Of a stretch of DNA of 64,000 nt, positions 54,188 to 64,000 are shown one piece after another. Below the pieces are notes generated by a model. That model did not search any database. It was given only the letters and a program-made list of their open reading frames with translations, and had not been told where the DNA came from. How positions within the stretch are numbered: position 1 is the stretch's first letter; every line of letters begins with the position of its first letter. The position numbers were made by a program, and so were the translations under genes. Origin of the DNA: Mycoplana azooxidifex (GTDB lineage Bacteria > Pseudomonadota > Alphaproteobacteria > Rhizobiales > Rhizobiaceae); contig NZ_JACIEE010000010.1 of assembly GCF_014196765.1 (NCBI RefSeq), forward strand, positions 1-64,000. Direction: 5' to 3'.

Positions 54188-55399
54188 TCAGACCGACTGG
54201 CCGGCCGCGTAGCCGGACGCCCACGCCCATTGGAAATTGTAGCCGCCAAGCCAGCCGGTGACGTCGACAGCCTCGCCGATGAAATGCAGGCCGGGGACGG
54301 ACTTCGCCGCCATGGTGCGCGAATCGAGCTCGTCGGTATCCACGCCGCCGAGCGTGACCTCGGCCGTCCGGTAACCCTCCGAGCCTGCCGGACGAACCCG
54401 CCAGCGGCGGATATGGTCGGCAAGCGCGGCATACCTATGGCCCGGAATTGCCGCGACCGGGCCGTCGATGCCGGTCTGGCTAATCACGAGTTGCGCCAGC
54501 TTTCGCGGCATGTGCTCGGCCAGGACCGTCTGCACCGCCTGCCGTCCGTTCGTCGCGCGCGCCGCCGCAAGCACGGCAACCACATCGAGGTCGGGCTGCA
54601 GGTGAACGGTGATGTCGTCGCCCTCCCGCCAGAAAGACGAGATCTGCAGGATCGCCGGGCCACTCAGCCCGCGATGGGTAAAGAGCATGGCTTCGCGGAA
54701 CTCCGCCTTGCCGTGGCCGACGATAGCCTCCACGGAAACGCCCGGCATGCCATCGTGAAGCCCAAGGGCCTGCGGATCAAGCGTCAGCGGCACGAGCGCC
54801 GGCCGCGTCTCGACGAGGCGCAGGCCGAACTGTTCGGCGATGCGGTATGCGAACCCGGTGGCCCCCATCTTCGGGATCGACTTGCCGCCCGTCGCGATCA
54901 CGAGCGAGGCTGCGTCGCAGGCGCCGTTGCCGGTGGCGACACGGAAACCGCCCACCGTGCGATCGATCGCGGCCACCTCGGTCGAAAGCTGCAGTTCCAC
55001 CCCGACCCCGCGCATCTCCTTGACCAGCATGGAGATGATGTCCTTCGCCGAATGGTCACAGAAGAGCTGGCCCAGCGTCTTCTCGTGCCAGGCGATGCCG
55101 TGTCGCTCGACGAGGTCGAGGAAGTCGCGCGGGGTGTAGCGCGCCAGCGCCGACTTGCAGAAATGGGGGTTCTGCGAAAGGAAGTTCTTCGGGCCGGCAT
55201 GGATGTTGGTGAAGTTGCAGCGGCCGCCGCCGGAAATGCGGATCTTCTCGCCGGGCGCCTTCGCATGGTCGATCACCAGAACGCGCCGGCCGCGCCTGCC
55301 CGCCTCGATCGCACACATCATGCCGGCAGCACCGGCACCGATGATGACCACGTCCTTCTTGTCCGCCACGCCGCTTCGTCCCCGTTTCCTCCCTCCCAT
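54188..55399 (-). CDS. HI0933-family NAD(P)/FAD-dependent flavoprotein
   Basis: This protein of about 403 residues belongs to the HI0933/YhiN-like flavoprotein family. The FAD-binding glycine motif VIIGAGAAGMM lies about 16 residues from the ATG, then GEKIRISGGGRCNFTN (family signature) and the C-terminal GEAVDVTGWLGGYNFQWAWASG that closes the FAD site. The biological substrate is not known. The ATG at 55399 and the GTG at 55369 (VADKKDVV) are both possible; neither has a strong ribosome site. Upstream codons in frame belong to a repeat element, not to the gene. Confidence 0.88.
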   Translation of the reverse strand: MGGRKRGRSGVADKKDVVIIGAGAAGMMCAIEAGRRGRRVLVIDHAKAPGEKIRISGGGRCNFTNIHAGPKNFLSQNPHFCKSALARYTPRDFLDLVERHGIAWHEKTLGQLFCDHSAKDIISMLVKEMRGVGVELQLSTEVAAIDRTVGGFRVATGNGACDAASLVIATGGKSIPKMGATGFAYRIAEQFGLRLVETRPALVPLTLDPQALGLHDGMPGVSVEAIVGHGKAEFREAMLFTHRGLSGPAILQISSFWREGDDITVHLQPDLDVVAVLAAARATNGRQAVQTVLAEHMPRKLAQLVISQTGIDGPVAAIPGHRYAALADHIRRWRVRPAGSEGYRTAEVTLGGVDTDELDSRTMAAKSVPGLHFIGEAVDVTGWLGGYNFQWAWASGYAAGQSV

Positions 55400-55469
55400 C
55401 CTGTTCCCGTGCGGGATTGTCAACCTGTCACGCCCGCCCGGACAGCTTGCCGCATTCGCCCTCGCGCCC

Positions 55470-55744
55470 CTAGAGCGTGCTGTTGTGATTTGGAGACAAT
55501 TCTGTTGGTTCAAGCGGCGCTGGCTGATTGGCCGGCCGGCGCGCGTCGTAGCCAAAGCATACTACCAAGTCGGCCGGCCAATCAGCCGGCCCGCTTCAAC
55601 CAACCCGAAGGGCCGGGCATCTTTTCGTCAGGGCAAAGGCGAGCGCCTCGAACGTGCCTTCGGGTGTGCCCTTCGTCGCTCGCCTTTGCCCTGACGAAAA
55701 TCTGCTCCGGCAGAATGGCTCCAAATCACAACAGCACGCTCTAG
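55470..55744. repeat. 275-bp MITE-like element with 25-bp perfect terminal inverted repeats
   Basis: The ends at 55470-55494 and 55720-55744 are exact 25-base inverted copies starting CTAGAGCGTGCTGTTGTGAT. Inside are two further long hairpins: one with about 33-base arms containing TGATTGGCCGGCCG and its complement (55517-55610), and one with 20-base arms starting CGTCAGGGCAAAGGCGAGCG (55628-55700). No protein is encoded. The cloverleaf-like layout suggests a non-autonomous mobile or palindromic repeat. Confidence 0.8.
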
Positions 55745-55798
55745 CCAAGGGCCAAACTCCGGATATGATGGCGCATTCGAAACCACCCACGGTGTGTC

Positions 55799-57235
55799 AT
55801 GCCCTCAAAAAAGACCGTTGCCTCGACCGTTCAGAAATCCAGCCGCTCGTCCCAGATCCCTCCCGCCCTCTCCGCCCTGCGTGGCGTCGGCAACTGGAAA
55901 GAAGCAAGCGACTGGCTGAAAATCCGGGGCATCGAGGACATTGAGTGCATCACGCCTGACCTTGCCGGCGTGCCGCGCGGCAAGATGATGCCGTCCTCGA
56001 AATTCACCTCCAACACCTCGCTTGCCCTGCCCTCGGCGCTCTACCGACACACGATCTCGGGCGAATATCCCGAGGAGACGGGCAATTTCCGCTACGAGCC
56101 GCGCGACAGCGACCTGAAGCTCTTGCCGGACCTTTCGACGCTGTCGATCGTGCCCTGGGAAAGCGACCCGACCGCGCAAGTGATCTGCGACATCGTCGGC
56201 TCCAACGGCGAGGACGTCGCCTACACGCCGCGCAACGTGCTGAAGAACGTCCTGCGGCTCTACAAGGACCGCGGCTGGCGGCCGGTCGTGGCGCCGGAAA
56301 TCGAGTTCTACCTGGTCGCGCTCAACGACGACCCGGACTATCCGCTGCATCCGCCGAAGGGCCGCTCGGGACGCTCGATCCTCGGCGGACAGGGCTATTC
56401 GATCGCCGGCATCAACGAATTCGACGAACTGATCGACGATATCTACCACTTCTCCGAAAAGCAGGGCCTGGAGATCGACACCCTCATCCACGAGGAGGGA
56501 CCGGCCCAGCTCGAGATCAACCTGCGCCACGGCGATCCGATCGAGCTTGCCGACCAGGTCTTCATGTTCAAGCGGACCATCCGCGAGGCGGCGCTGAAGC
56601 ACGGCATCTATGCCACCTTCATGGCCAAGCCGATGCAGGGCCAGCCGGGCTCGGCCATGCACATCCACCAGTCCGTGGTGGACATCAAGACCGGCAAGAA
56701 CGTCTTCTCCAACCCGGACGGCTCGCCTTCGAAGGAATTCTTCCACTTCATCGGCGGCATGCAGAGCTATGTTCCGAAGACGCTGGTGATGATGGCTCCC
56801 TACGTCAACTCCTATCGCCGCCTGACGCCCGAAATGTCGGCGCCGGTGAATGTCGCCTGGGGCTACGACAACCGGACGACGGCCTTCCGCATCCCCGTCT
56901 CCGACCCCGCCGCCCGGCGCGTGGAGAACCGCCTGCCCGGCTCGGACGCAAACCCCTATCTCGCGCTCGCAGCCTCGCTCGCCTGCGGCCTGCTCGGCAT
57001 CATGAACGCTGCCGAACCGACGGCGCCCACGGACGACACGGCCAACGAGGGATCGATCGACCTGCCACGCGGCCTGCTCGAAGCCGTCTCGCTGCTGGAA
57101 TCCGACCCGGCGCTGACCGGTGCGCTCAGCCCGGAGTTCATCGGCCTCTATGCCGGCGTCAAGCGCGGCGAGTTCGAAACCTTCATGCAGGTGATCAGCC
57201 CCTGGGAGCGCGAGTTCCTGCTGCTCAACGTCTAG
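55799..57235 (+). CDS. puuA: Glutamine-synthetase family protein, probable gamma-glutamylputrescine synthetase
   Basis: This 478-residue enzyme has the GS fold. The beta-grasp N-terminus contains DLAGVPRGKMMPSSKF, the catalytic domain shows APEIEFYL, EGPAQLEINLRHGDP and the ATP-site NVAWGYDNRTTAFRIP. PuuA joins glutamate to putrescine as the first step of the Puu pathway. The assignment rests on overall similarity to GS-III/PuuA-like proteins and on the adjacent PuuB-like oxidase. Another gamma-glutamyl-amine substrate is possible. The gene starts 55 bases after the MITE-like element. Confidence 0.8.
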   Translation: MPSKKTVASTVQKSSRSSQIPPALSALRGVGNWKEASDWLKIRGIEDIECITPDLAGVPRGKMMPSSKFTSNTSLALPSALYRHTISGEYPEETGNFRYEPRDSDLKLLPDLSTLSIVPWESDPTAQVICDIVGSNGEDVAYTPRNVLKNVLRLYKDRGWRPVVAPEIEFYLVALNDDPDYPLHPPKGRSGRSILGGQGYSIAGINEFDELIDDIYHFSEKQGLEIDTLIHEEGPAQLEINLRHGDPIELADQVFMFKRTIREAALKHGIYATFMAKPMQGQPGSAMHIHQSVVDIKTGKNVFSNPDGSPSKEFFHFIGGMQSYVPKTLVMMAPYVNSYRRLTPEMSAPVNVAWGYDNRTTAFRIPVSDPAARRVENRLPGSDANPYLALAASLACGLLGIMNAAEPTAPTDDTANEGSIDLPRGLLEAVSLLESDPALTGALSPEFIGLYAGVKRGEFETFMQVISPWEREFLLLNV

Positions 57236-57331
57236 GGTCGGTTGCCCGGCGATCCCGAACGGCCTGTTCCATCGCGGACGGGCCGGAGGGCGGCCGGGCC
57301 GGCTCGCAAACCCATATCCGGAAGCATTCCC

Positions 57332-58618
57332 ATGTCCTGGCAAAGCCCCATTTCACCCGGCATCTCCTGGTACGAAGCGACCGTCGGCGAGCGCGCCGAG
57401 TACCCGCCGATGGAAAGCTCCTGCGAAACGGACGTCGCGATCATCGGCGGCGGCTTCACCGGCCTGCAGGCCGCCTGTCAGTTGGCGTCAAAGGGCGTGC
57501 GCGTCGTGCTGATCGACGCCAACCGCTTCGGCGATGGGGCCTCGGGGCGCAACGGCGGCCAGCTCGGCACCGGCCAGCGCGCCTGGCCGGAGGAACTGGA
57601 AGACGAGATCGGCTACGAGCGCTCGAAGGGGCTCTTCGACCTTGCCGAACATGCCAAGCAATACCTTTTGGACTTCGCCACAAGCCGTGGCCTCGACATC
57701 GAGTACATGCCGGGACAGATGAACGTCTCGCACAAGAAGGGGCTGGAGAGGGACTATCGCGCCAACCCGGAGATCGCCGCCAGCCGCTACGGCTATACGC
57801 ATTCGGCCTTCATGGACCGGGAGGAGACGCAGGAGCGGCTCGGCTCGCGCTTCTATCTCTTCGGCGTGCGCGATACCGGCACCGGCCATATCCATCCGAT
57901 GAAGCTGCTCGTCGGTCTTGCGAAGGCCGCAGCCGAGGCGGGGGCCGTCCTGCACGAACAGACCGCTGCGACGAGGATCGAACGCAGCGGCGGCAAGGCC
58001 GTGATCACGACGGCCAGGGGAACCATCACCGCCGACCGCGCACTGATCGCCTGCAACGCCTATATCGGCAACCTTGAGCCGAAGACGGCGGCGCATGTCA
58101 TGCCGATCCGGTCCTTCATCGGCGCCACGCCTGTCCTCGACGCCTTCCCGAAGGTGCTGCCCGGCGGCGAGGCGGTCGCTGATTCCCGCTTCGTCGTGCG
58201 CTATTTCCGCAAGAGCCGCGACGGGCGGCTGCTGTTCGGTGGCCGCGAGGCCTATACGGCCGACAACCCGCGCGACATGACCGAGCACATCCGCCGCCAG
58301 ATCGCCGAGATCTATCCGGCGCTTGCCGGTATCGAGATCGCCCATGCCTGGGGCGGATCGGTCGGCATCACCATGCCGCGGCAGCCTTATGTGCGCGAAG
58401 TCATGCCGGGAATAACCTCGATCGGCGGCTATTCCGGCCACGGCGTGATGCTGTCCAACTACTGCGGCAAGCTCTTCGCCGAGGAGGTGACCGGCGGAAG
58501 CGCGGAGCTCGACATGCTGAAGTCGCTGAAGATAAACGCCTTTCCCGGCGGACTTTCGCTGCGTGCGCCGCTGCTGTTCCTGGCGATGACGTGGTACGCC
58601 TTTCGCGACAAGTTGTGA
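57332..58618 (+). CDS. puuB: FAD-dependent oxidoreductase, probable gamma-glutamylputrescine oxidase
   Basis: This 428-residue DAO-type flavoprotein has the Rossmann motif VAIIGGGFTGLQAA at about 32-45, the GASGRNGGQLGTGQR segment typical of PuuB/OrdL and a C-terminal GYSGHGVMLSNYCGK that closes the FAD site. It should oxidise the gamma-glutamyl amine made by the preceding enzyme. The ATG at 57332 is separated from puuA by 96 bases on the same strand. With potFGHI at 40-44 kb, the window holds both import and first breakdown steps for putrescine. Confidence 0.85.
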   Translation: MSWQSPISPGISWYEATVGERAEYPPMESSCETDVAIIGGGFTGLQAACQLASKGVRVVLIDANRFGDGASGRNGGQLGTGQRAWPEELEDEIGYERSKGLFDLAEHAKQYLLDFATSRGLDIEYMPGQMNVSHKKGLERDYRANPEIAASRYGYTHSAFMDREETQERLGSRFYLFGVRDTGTGHIHPMKLLVGLAKAAAEAGAVLHEQTAATRIERSGGKAVITTARGTITADRALIACNAYIGNLEPKTAAHVMPIRSFIGATPVLDAFPKVLPGGEAVADSRFVVRYFRKSRDGRLLFGGREAYTADNPRDMTEHIRRQIAEIYPALAGIEIAHAWGGSVGITMPRQPYVREVMPGITSIGGYSGHGVMLSNYCGKLFAEEVTGGSAELDMLKSLKINAFPGGLSLRAPLLFLAMTWYAFRDKL

Positions 58619-58711
58619 TACACCTAGGGACGATTTTGTTGCGCCGCACGCTGGCCATTTTAAATCGATTAGATTATAACGCCGACAACGCGAACCAGAT
58701 CGAGAATTGCA

Positions 58712-60184
58712 ATGAGCAGTCAAATCATTCCCGTCGAGCCGTTCGACTATGTTGTCTTCGGCGGCACCGGTGACCTCGCCGAACGCAAGCTCCTGCCGGC
58801 GCTCTACCACCGGCAGATCTCAGGCCAGTTCACCGACCCCACGCGCATCATCGGCGCCTCGCGCGCGGCCATGACGCATGAAGCCTATCGCGAGTTCGCC
58901 ACCAAGGCCTTGAAGGAATTCCTGAAACCGGGCGAGTTCGACGCCGAGGAGGTCAGGACCTTCACCAACCGCCTGTACTACATCTCGGTCGACGCCAAGT
59001 CCGAGCAGGGCTGGGACGACCTGAAGAGCATTCTCGACGAGGGCAAGGAGCGCGTGCGCGCCTTCTATCTCGCCGTGGCGCCTGCGATCTTCGGCGAGAT
59101 CGCCGAGAAGATCCGCGACCACAAGCTGGTCACCAAGCAGACCCGCATCGTCGTCGAGAAGCCGATCGGCCGCGACCTCGCCTCGGCCACCGAACTGAAC
59201 AACACCATCGGCCGGGTGTTCCGCGAAGACCAGATCTACCGGATCGACCACTATCTCGGCAAGGAGACGGTGCAGAACCTGATGGCGCTGCGCTTTGCCA
59301 ACGCGCTCTACGAGCCCTTGTGGAACTCCGCCAATATCGACCACGTGCAGATCACGGTCGCTGAATCCGTCGGGCTCGAAAGCCGCGCCGGCTACTACGA
59401 CAAGGCGGGCGCGCTGCGCGACATGGTGCAGAACCACATCCTGCAGCTTCTCTGCCTCGTGGCGATGGAAGTGCCCTCGTCAATGGATGCCGAAGCCGTC
59501 CGCGACGAGAAGCTCAAGGTCCTGCGTGCGCTGAAGCCGATCGACGAATACAATGTCGAGCGGCTGACCGTGCGTGGCCAGTACCGGGCCGGCGCGTCTG
59601 CCGGGGGGCCGGTCAAGGGCTATCTCGAGGAACTGGAAGGCGGCGTCTCCAACACCGAGACCTTCGTCGCCATCAAGGCTGAGATCGGCAACTGGCGCTG
59701 GGCCGGCGTGCCTTTCTACATCCGCACCGGCAAGCGCATGGCAAGCCGCGTCTCGGAGATCGTCATCACCTTCAAGCCGATCCCGCACTCGATCTTCGAG
59801 CCGGCGGCCGGCCGCATCGAGGCCAACCAGTTGATCATCCGGCTCCAGCCGGACGAAGGCGTCAAGCAATGGCTGATGATCAAGGATCCCGGCCCGGGCG
59901 GCATGCGGCTGCGCAACGTCTCCCTCGACATGACCTTCGCCCAGGCCTTCGAGGCGCGCAATGCGGACGCCTATGAGCGGCTGCTGCTGGACGTCATCCG
60001 CTCCAACCAGACGCTGTTCATGCGCCGTGACGAAGTGGAAGCCGCATGGCACTGGGTCGACCCGATCCTCAAGGCCTGGGACGCCACCGGCCAGCAGGCG
60101 CAGGGTTATACCGCCGGCACCTGGGGACCGAGCCAGGCGATCGCGCTGATCGAGCGCGACGGCCGAACCTGGCACGAGAGCTGA
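58712..60184 (+). CDS. zwf: Glucose-6-phosphate 1-dehydrogenase
   Basis: It oxidises glucose 6-phosphate to 6-phosphogluconolactone, entering the Entner-Doudoroff and pentose phosphate routes. The 490 residues carry the NADP-binding FGGTGDLAERKLLPALY (about 16-32), EKPIGRDL and the substrate motif RIDHYLGKE with the catalytic region. It is the first gene of zwf-pgl-edd, with pgl starting nine bases after its stop. The promoter is probably in the AT-rich 93 bases upstream. Confidence 0.97.
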   Translation: MSSQIIPVEPFDYVVFGGTGDLAERKLLPALYHRQISGQFTDPTRIIGASRAAMTHEAYREFATKALKEFLKPGEFDAEEVRTFTNRLYYISVDAKSEQGWDDLKSILDEGKERVRAFYLAVAPAIFGEIAEKIRDHKLVTKQTRIVVEKPIGRDLASATELNNTIGRVFREDQIYRIDHYLGKETVQNLMALRFANALYEPLWNSANIDHVQITVAESVGLESRAGYYDKAGALRDMVQNHILQLLCLVAMEVPSSMDAEAVRDEKLKVLRALKPIDEYNVERLTVRGQYRAGASAGGPVKGYLEELEGGVSNTETFVAIKAEIGNWRWAGVPFYIRTGKRMASRVSEIVITFKPIPHSIFEPAAGRIEANQLIIRLQPDEGVKQWLMIKDPGPGGMRLRNVSLDMTFAQAFEARNADAYERLLLDVIRSNQTLFMRRDEVEAAWHWVDPILKAWDATGQQAQGYTAGTWGPSQAIALIERDGRTWHES

Positions 60185-60193
60185 GGGCTTGTG

Positions 60194-60892
60194 ATGGCCA
60201 ACAAGCTGCACGAATTCAAGGACACCGCCGCCCTCGCCGAGGGGCTCGCCGACGCCGTCGCCTCGGTGCTGAACGTGGCGATCGCCGAACGCGGATCGGC
60301 CTCGATCGCCGTCTCGGGCGGCTCGACGCCCAAGCAGTTCTTCAAGGCGCTGTCTGCGCGCGAACTGGACTGGTCGAAAGTGACGGTGACGCTGGTGGAC
60401 GAGCGTTTCGTCCCCGCCGACAACGCGCGCTCGAACCACCTGCTGGTGGAGGAAAACCTGCTTCAGGGAGAGGCGGCCAAGGCCCGCTTCCTGCCGCTCT
60501 ATCGCAAGACGGCGACGATCGGGGAAGCTGCGCGCCTGGCGAGCACCGACATTGCCGCCGTGGCTGTTCCGCTCGACGTGGTCATCCTCGGCATGGGCAA
60601 CGACGGCCACACGGCCTCCTTCTTCCCGGGCGGCGACCGCCTGGCGGAAGCCTTGTCGCTCCAGACCCCGCGCGGCGTGATCACCATGGAGGCGGAAGGG
60701 GCGGGCGAACCGCGCCTGACGCTGACATTCTCGAGCCTGCAGGACGCCCATTTCCTCGTGCTGCATATCGAGGGGCAGGCCAAGAAGGATACGCTGGAGA
60801 AGGCGCTTGCCGGCGGCGAGGAGAGCGAAATGCCGGTGCGGGCGGTCCTGAACCGGGCGAAGACGCCTGTCGACATCTACTGGGCGCCATAG
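60194..60892 (+). CDS. pgl: 6-phosphogluconolactonase
   Basis: It hydrolyses 6-phosphogluconolactone to 6-phosphogluconate. The product has 232 residues with [13 protein letters not shown]-like ([16 protein letters not shown]), [19 protein letters not shown] and [15 protein letters not shown] motifs of the DevB-type family. GTG 60191 and ATG 60194 are adjacent; the ATG is used here. It lies between zwf and edd. Confidence 0.96.
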   Translation: MANKLHEFKDTAALAEGLADAVASVLNVAIAERGSASIAVSGGSTPKQFFKALSARELDWSKVTVTLVDERFVPADNARSNHLLVEENLLQGEAAKARFLPLYRKTATIGEAARLASTDIAAVAVPLDVVILGMGNDGHTASFFPGGDRLAEALSLQTPRGVITMEAEGAGEPRLTLTFSSLQDAHFLVLHIEGQAKKDTLEKALAGGEESEMPVRAVLNRAKTPVDIYWAP

Positions 60893-61049
60893 CGCGCCCG
60901 GCGCGACGGCCGAGGCCGCAGCGCCCGCGACGAAAGAGCGGCGGCGAACCGTCCGCGATGCGAAACCGGACCTTTGCCGTGACAACCCGACCGCACGTTC
61001 GGCCGGGGCCGCAGGAACATTGCAATCGAGAGAAATCAGGATAGCACCC

Positions 61050-62870
<1,821 letters not shown>

Positions 62871-62900
62871 CCGGCGGGAGAGTTTGGTGGAGGCGCGAAT

Positions 62901-63092
62901 AGCCCCTCATCCGGCCTGCCGGCCACCTTCTCCCCGCAAAGCGGGGCGAAGGGACGCGTGGCGACGTCTCGCCATCCGGCGGCCGGTGCGATTCAATGTG
63001 GCGAGGATGCCCGTCGTGATTTGAGCAAACGGTGCGGCATTTCCCCTTCTCCCCGCCTGCGGGGAGAAGGTGGCGGCAGCCGGATGAGGGGC
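62901..63092. repeat. Composite palindromic repeat between edd and the PilZ-like gene
   Basis: The left arm (62901-62950: GCCCCTCATCCGGC..., CCACCTTCTCCCCGC) and the right arm (63051-63092: CTTCTCCCCGCCTGCGGGGA, then GAAGGTGGCGGCAGCC, GGATGAGGGGC) are inverted copies around about 100 bases. Such GCCCCTCATCCGGC arms are common in rhizobial intergenic regions. It accounts for most of the 252-base gap and may act as a terminator for the convergent genes. Confidence 0.78.
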
Positions 63093-63122
63093 AGCCCATG
63101 GCTCCTCAAATCGACCCGCGCT

Positions 63123-63533
63123 TCAGCCGCCGTAGATGTCGAGCGTCCGGTTGCGATGGTTCGGATGGGTCGAATAGACGAACACGCGCTTCATGTCCTT
63201 TTCGGCGAGCAGGCGCAGGAACCGGGCCTCGACGATGTCGTTGTCGTAGACGCGCAGCGCGAGGCAGCCGATCATCGGGATGCGGGCGCTGACGATGTCG
63301 AGATAGAAGTTCTTCGGCAGGCTGAACCTGGTCGATATCCTGAGGACCGCGCCGCTGCGCGACAGCTTGACGATCTCGCATCGGCGGGAGGCGAGATTGA
63401 CGATACCGCCCGTCTCGGTGAACTCGATACGCGCCTCGTTGCAGGTATCCTCCATCGGGAAGGTCTTTTCCCGATCGTACATGAAGGATTCTTCCTTGCT
63501 CAGATAGTTCGAACGCTCCTGCGACAACTGCAT
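63123..63533 (-). CDS. PilZ-like domain protein
   Basis: A 136-residue protein from ATG 63533, or 119 residues from ATG 63482, which has the better ribosome site (AAGGAAG eight bases upstream). The part after residue ~38 looks like a small beta-barrel PilZ-type fold: CEIVKLSRSGAVLRISTRFSLP, with the sequence after it (FYLDIVSA...) alternating in beta fashion. The canonical c-di-GMP motifs RxxxR and (D/N)xSxxG are weak (RRCEIV, LSRSGA), so nucleotide binding is uncertain. It converges on edd. Confidence 0.65.
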   Translation of the reverse strand: MQLSQERSNYLSKEESFMYDREKTFPMEDTCNEARIEFTETGGIVNLASRRCEIVKLSRSGAVLRISTRFSLPKNFYLDIVSARIPMIGCLALRVYDNDIVEARFLRLLAEKDMKRVFVYSTHPNHRNRTLDIYGG

Positions 63534-63640
63534 GCCCAATCCCGGTATTCCCGCACTTCTTCTGGCAGGAAAGCTAGGTCGGAAAACCTTAAAATGGCGT
63601 TGAACACCCATATCAAAAGGCACCACCCTGTGTCGGATCG

Positions 63641-64000
63641 CTACAGGGCGCGGTAGCTGATGCCGTCCTTGTCGAAGAGGTGCAGCTTGCTGCGGTCGGC
63701 CAAAAACCGCACCCTGTCGCCGCGCCGGACGGCCTGGATTCCGGGTATCTTGGCGATGATCGGCTCGCCCTCGACGAGCCCTTCGATATAGAGAAGCGTC
63801 ACCTCGCCAAGCGCCTCGACGATGGCGACGGTTCCTTCGAACAGGAAGTCCGCACCGGTCGTGACCTGCAGGTCCTCCGGTCGAACGCCAAAGCTCACAT
63901 CCTTGCCGCGTTCTGTCTCAGGCGTCCCGATGTCGAGCGTCATCTTCATGCCGCCCTTCAATTCGACCGTCGTCGTTTCCCCGGCCGTGACCACCTTTGC
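63641..64000 (-). CDS. Sugar ABC transporter ATP-binding protein, C-terminal part (cut by the window edge)
   Basis: Only the last ~119 residues are in the window. They form the TOBE/MalK-type regulatory domain of a carbohydrate-import ATPase (DVSFGVRPEDLQV, the diagnostic GxRPE motif, then LGEVTLLYIEG and a C-terminal FDKDGISYRAL). The Walker motifs must lie to the right. Members of this group (UgpC, MsmK, SmoK) energise sugar or glycerol-phosphate importers; the substrate cannot be told. It ends with TAG at 63641. Confidence 0.85.
   Translation of the reverse strand, partial: AKVVTAGETTTVELKGGMKMTLDIGTPETERGKDVSFGVRPEDLQVTTGADFLFEGTVAIVEALGEVTLLYIEGLVEGEPIIAKIPGIQAVRRGDRVRFLADRSKLHLFDKDGISYRAL

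Noticed and set aside
55400-55555. N-terminal extension of the HI0933-type protein
   Set aside because: These codons run into the inverted repeat element and do not resemble the family.
58619-58711. Riboswitch or structured leader before zwf
   Set aside because: The gap is only 93 bases, AT-rich, and shows no conserved riboswitch core; it is more simply a promoter region.

Overview
The window is a compact, GC-rich (low-60s % by eye) bacterial chromosomal segment. It reads as an alphaproteobacterium of the family Rhizobiaceae (Sinorhizobium/Ensifer, Agrobacterium, Rhizobium or Shinella-like). The reasons are RirA with its three conserved cysteines, a PhyR/NepR general stress response pair, a CbrA/PdhS-type histidine kinase, a tRNA-His lacking the templated G-1, the zwf-pgl-edd order, and rhizobial palindromic repeats. 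The genus cannot be fixed from sequence alone.

Layout. (1) 0.3-14.1 kb: a complete phosphonate (C-P lyase) locus on the minus strand. phnGHIJKL plus a hexapeptide acyltransferase form one unit. phnC, phnD, two phnE genes, a DUF1045 gene, phnM and phnN form a second. The divergent repressor gene phnF lies at the right end. Both units have a Pho-box-like 18-mer upstream, and the phnG/phnF gap holds a perfect inverted repeat that is probably the PhnF operator. The hexapeptide transferase carries a one-base frameshift. (2) 14.1-17.0 kb: a small general stress island (DUF1328, CsbD, DUF3309, glycine-zipper lipoprotein, nepR, phyR, RidA) with three EcfG-type promoters but no ecfG gene. (3) 17.1-24.7 kb: gluconokinase at the end of a dppABCDF-like peptide transport operon, then a LuxR-type regulator and a single-domain response regulator. 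(4) 24.7-30.1 kb: rirA divergent from a ferric-iron binding protein, mmsA with a divergent LysR gene, a 32-residue membrane peptide, tRNA-His and a phasin. (5) 30.3-38.0 kb: the large CbrA-like kinase, a fused ferric-iron permease and acetoacetyl-CoA synthetase. (6) 38.1-44.1 kb: an AsmA-like protein and the potFGHI polyamine transporter. (7) 44.2-48.9 kb: an ScfR-type regulator divergent from isocitrate lyase, a small conserved gene and a LuxR-type regulator. (8) 49-53.9 kb: two chemoreceptors and a small membrane protein. (9) 54.1-58.6 kb: an HI0933-type flavoprotein, a 275-bp MITE-like palindrome, and a puuA/puuB-like pair. (10) 58.7-64 kb: zwf-pgl-edd (Entner-Doudoroff), a repeat, a PilZ-like protein and the 3' end of a sugar ABC ATPase.

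How the parts fit: the segment is mostly nutrient acquisition and central carbon use. It covers phosphorus from phosphonates under phosphate control, iron under RirA, peptides, and putrescine import (pot) with putrescine breakdown (puuAB-like). It also covers gluconate and glucose through the Entner-Doudoroff pathway, and acetate, acetoacetate and PHB metabolism (aceA, acetoacetyl-CoA synthetase, phasin). Stress and cell-cycle regulators and chemoreceptors are interspersed. No phage, insertion sequence or CRISPR array was seen. The least conventional items are the broken acyltransferase, the DUF1045 2H-type enzyme where phnP is missing, the nepR-phyR locus without ecfG, the MITE-like palindrome and the very small membrane proteins.
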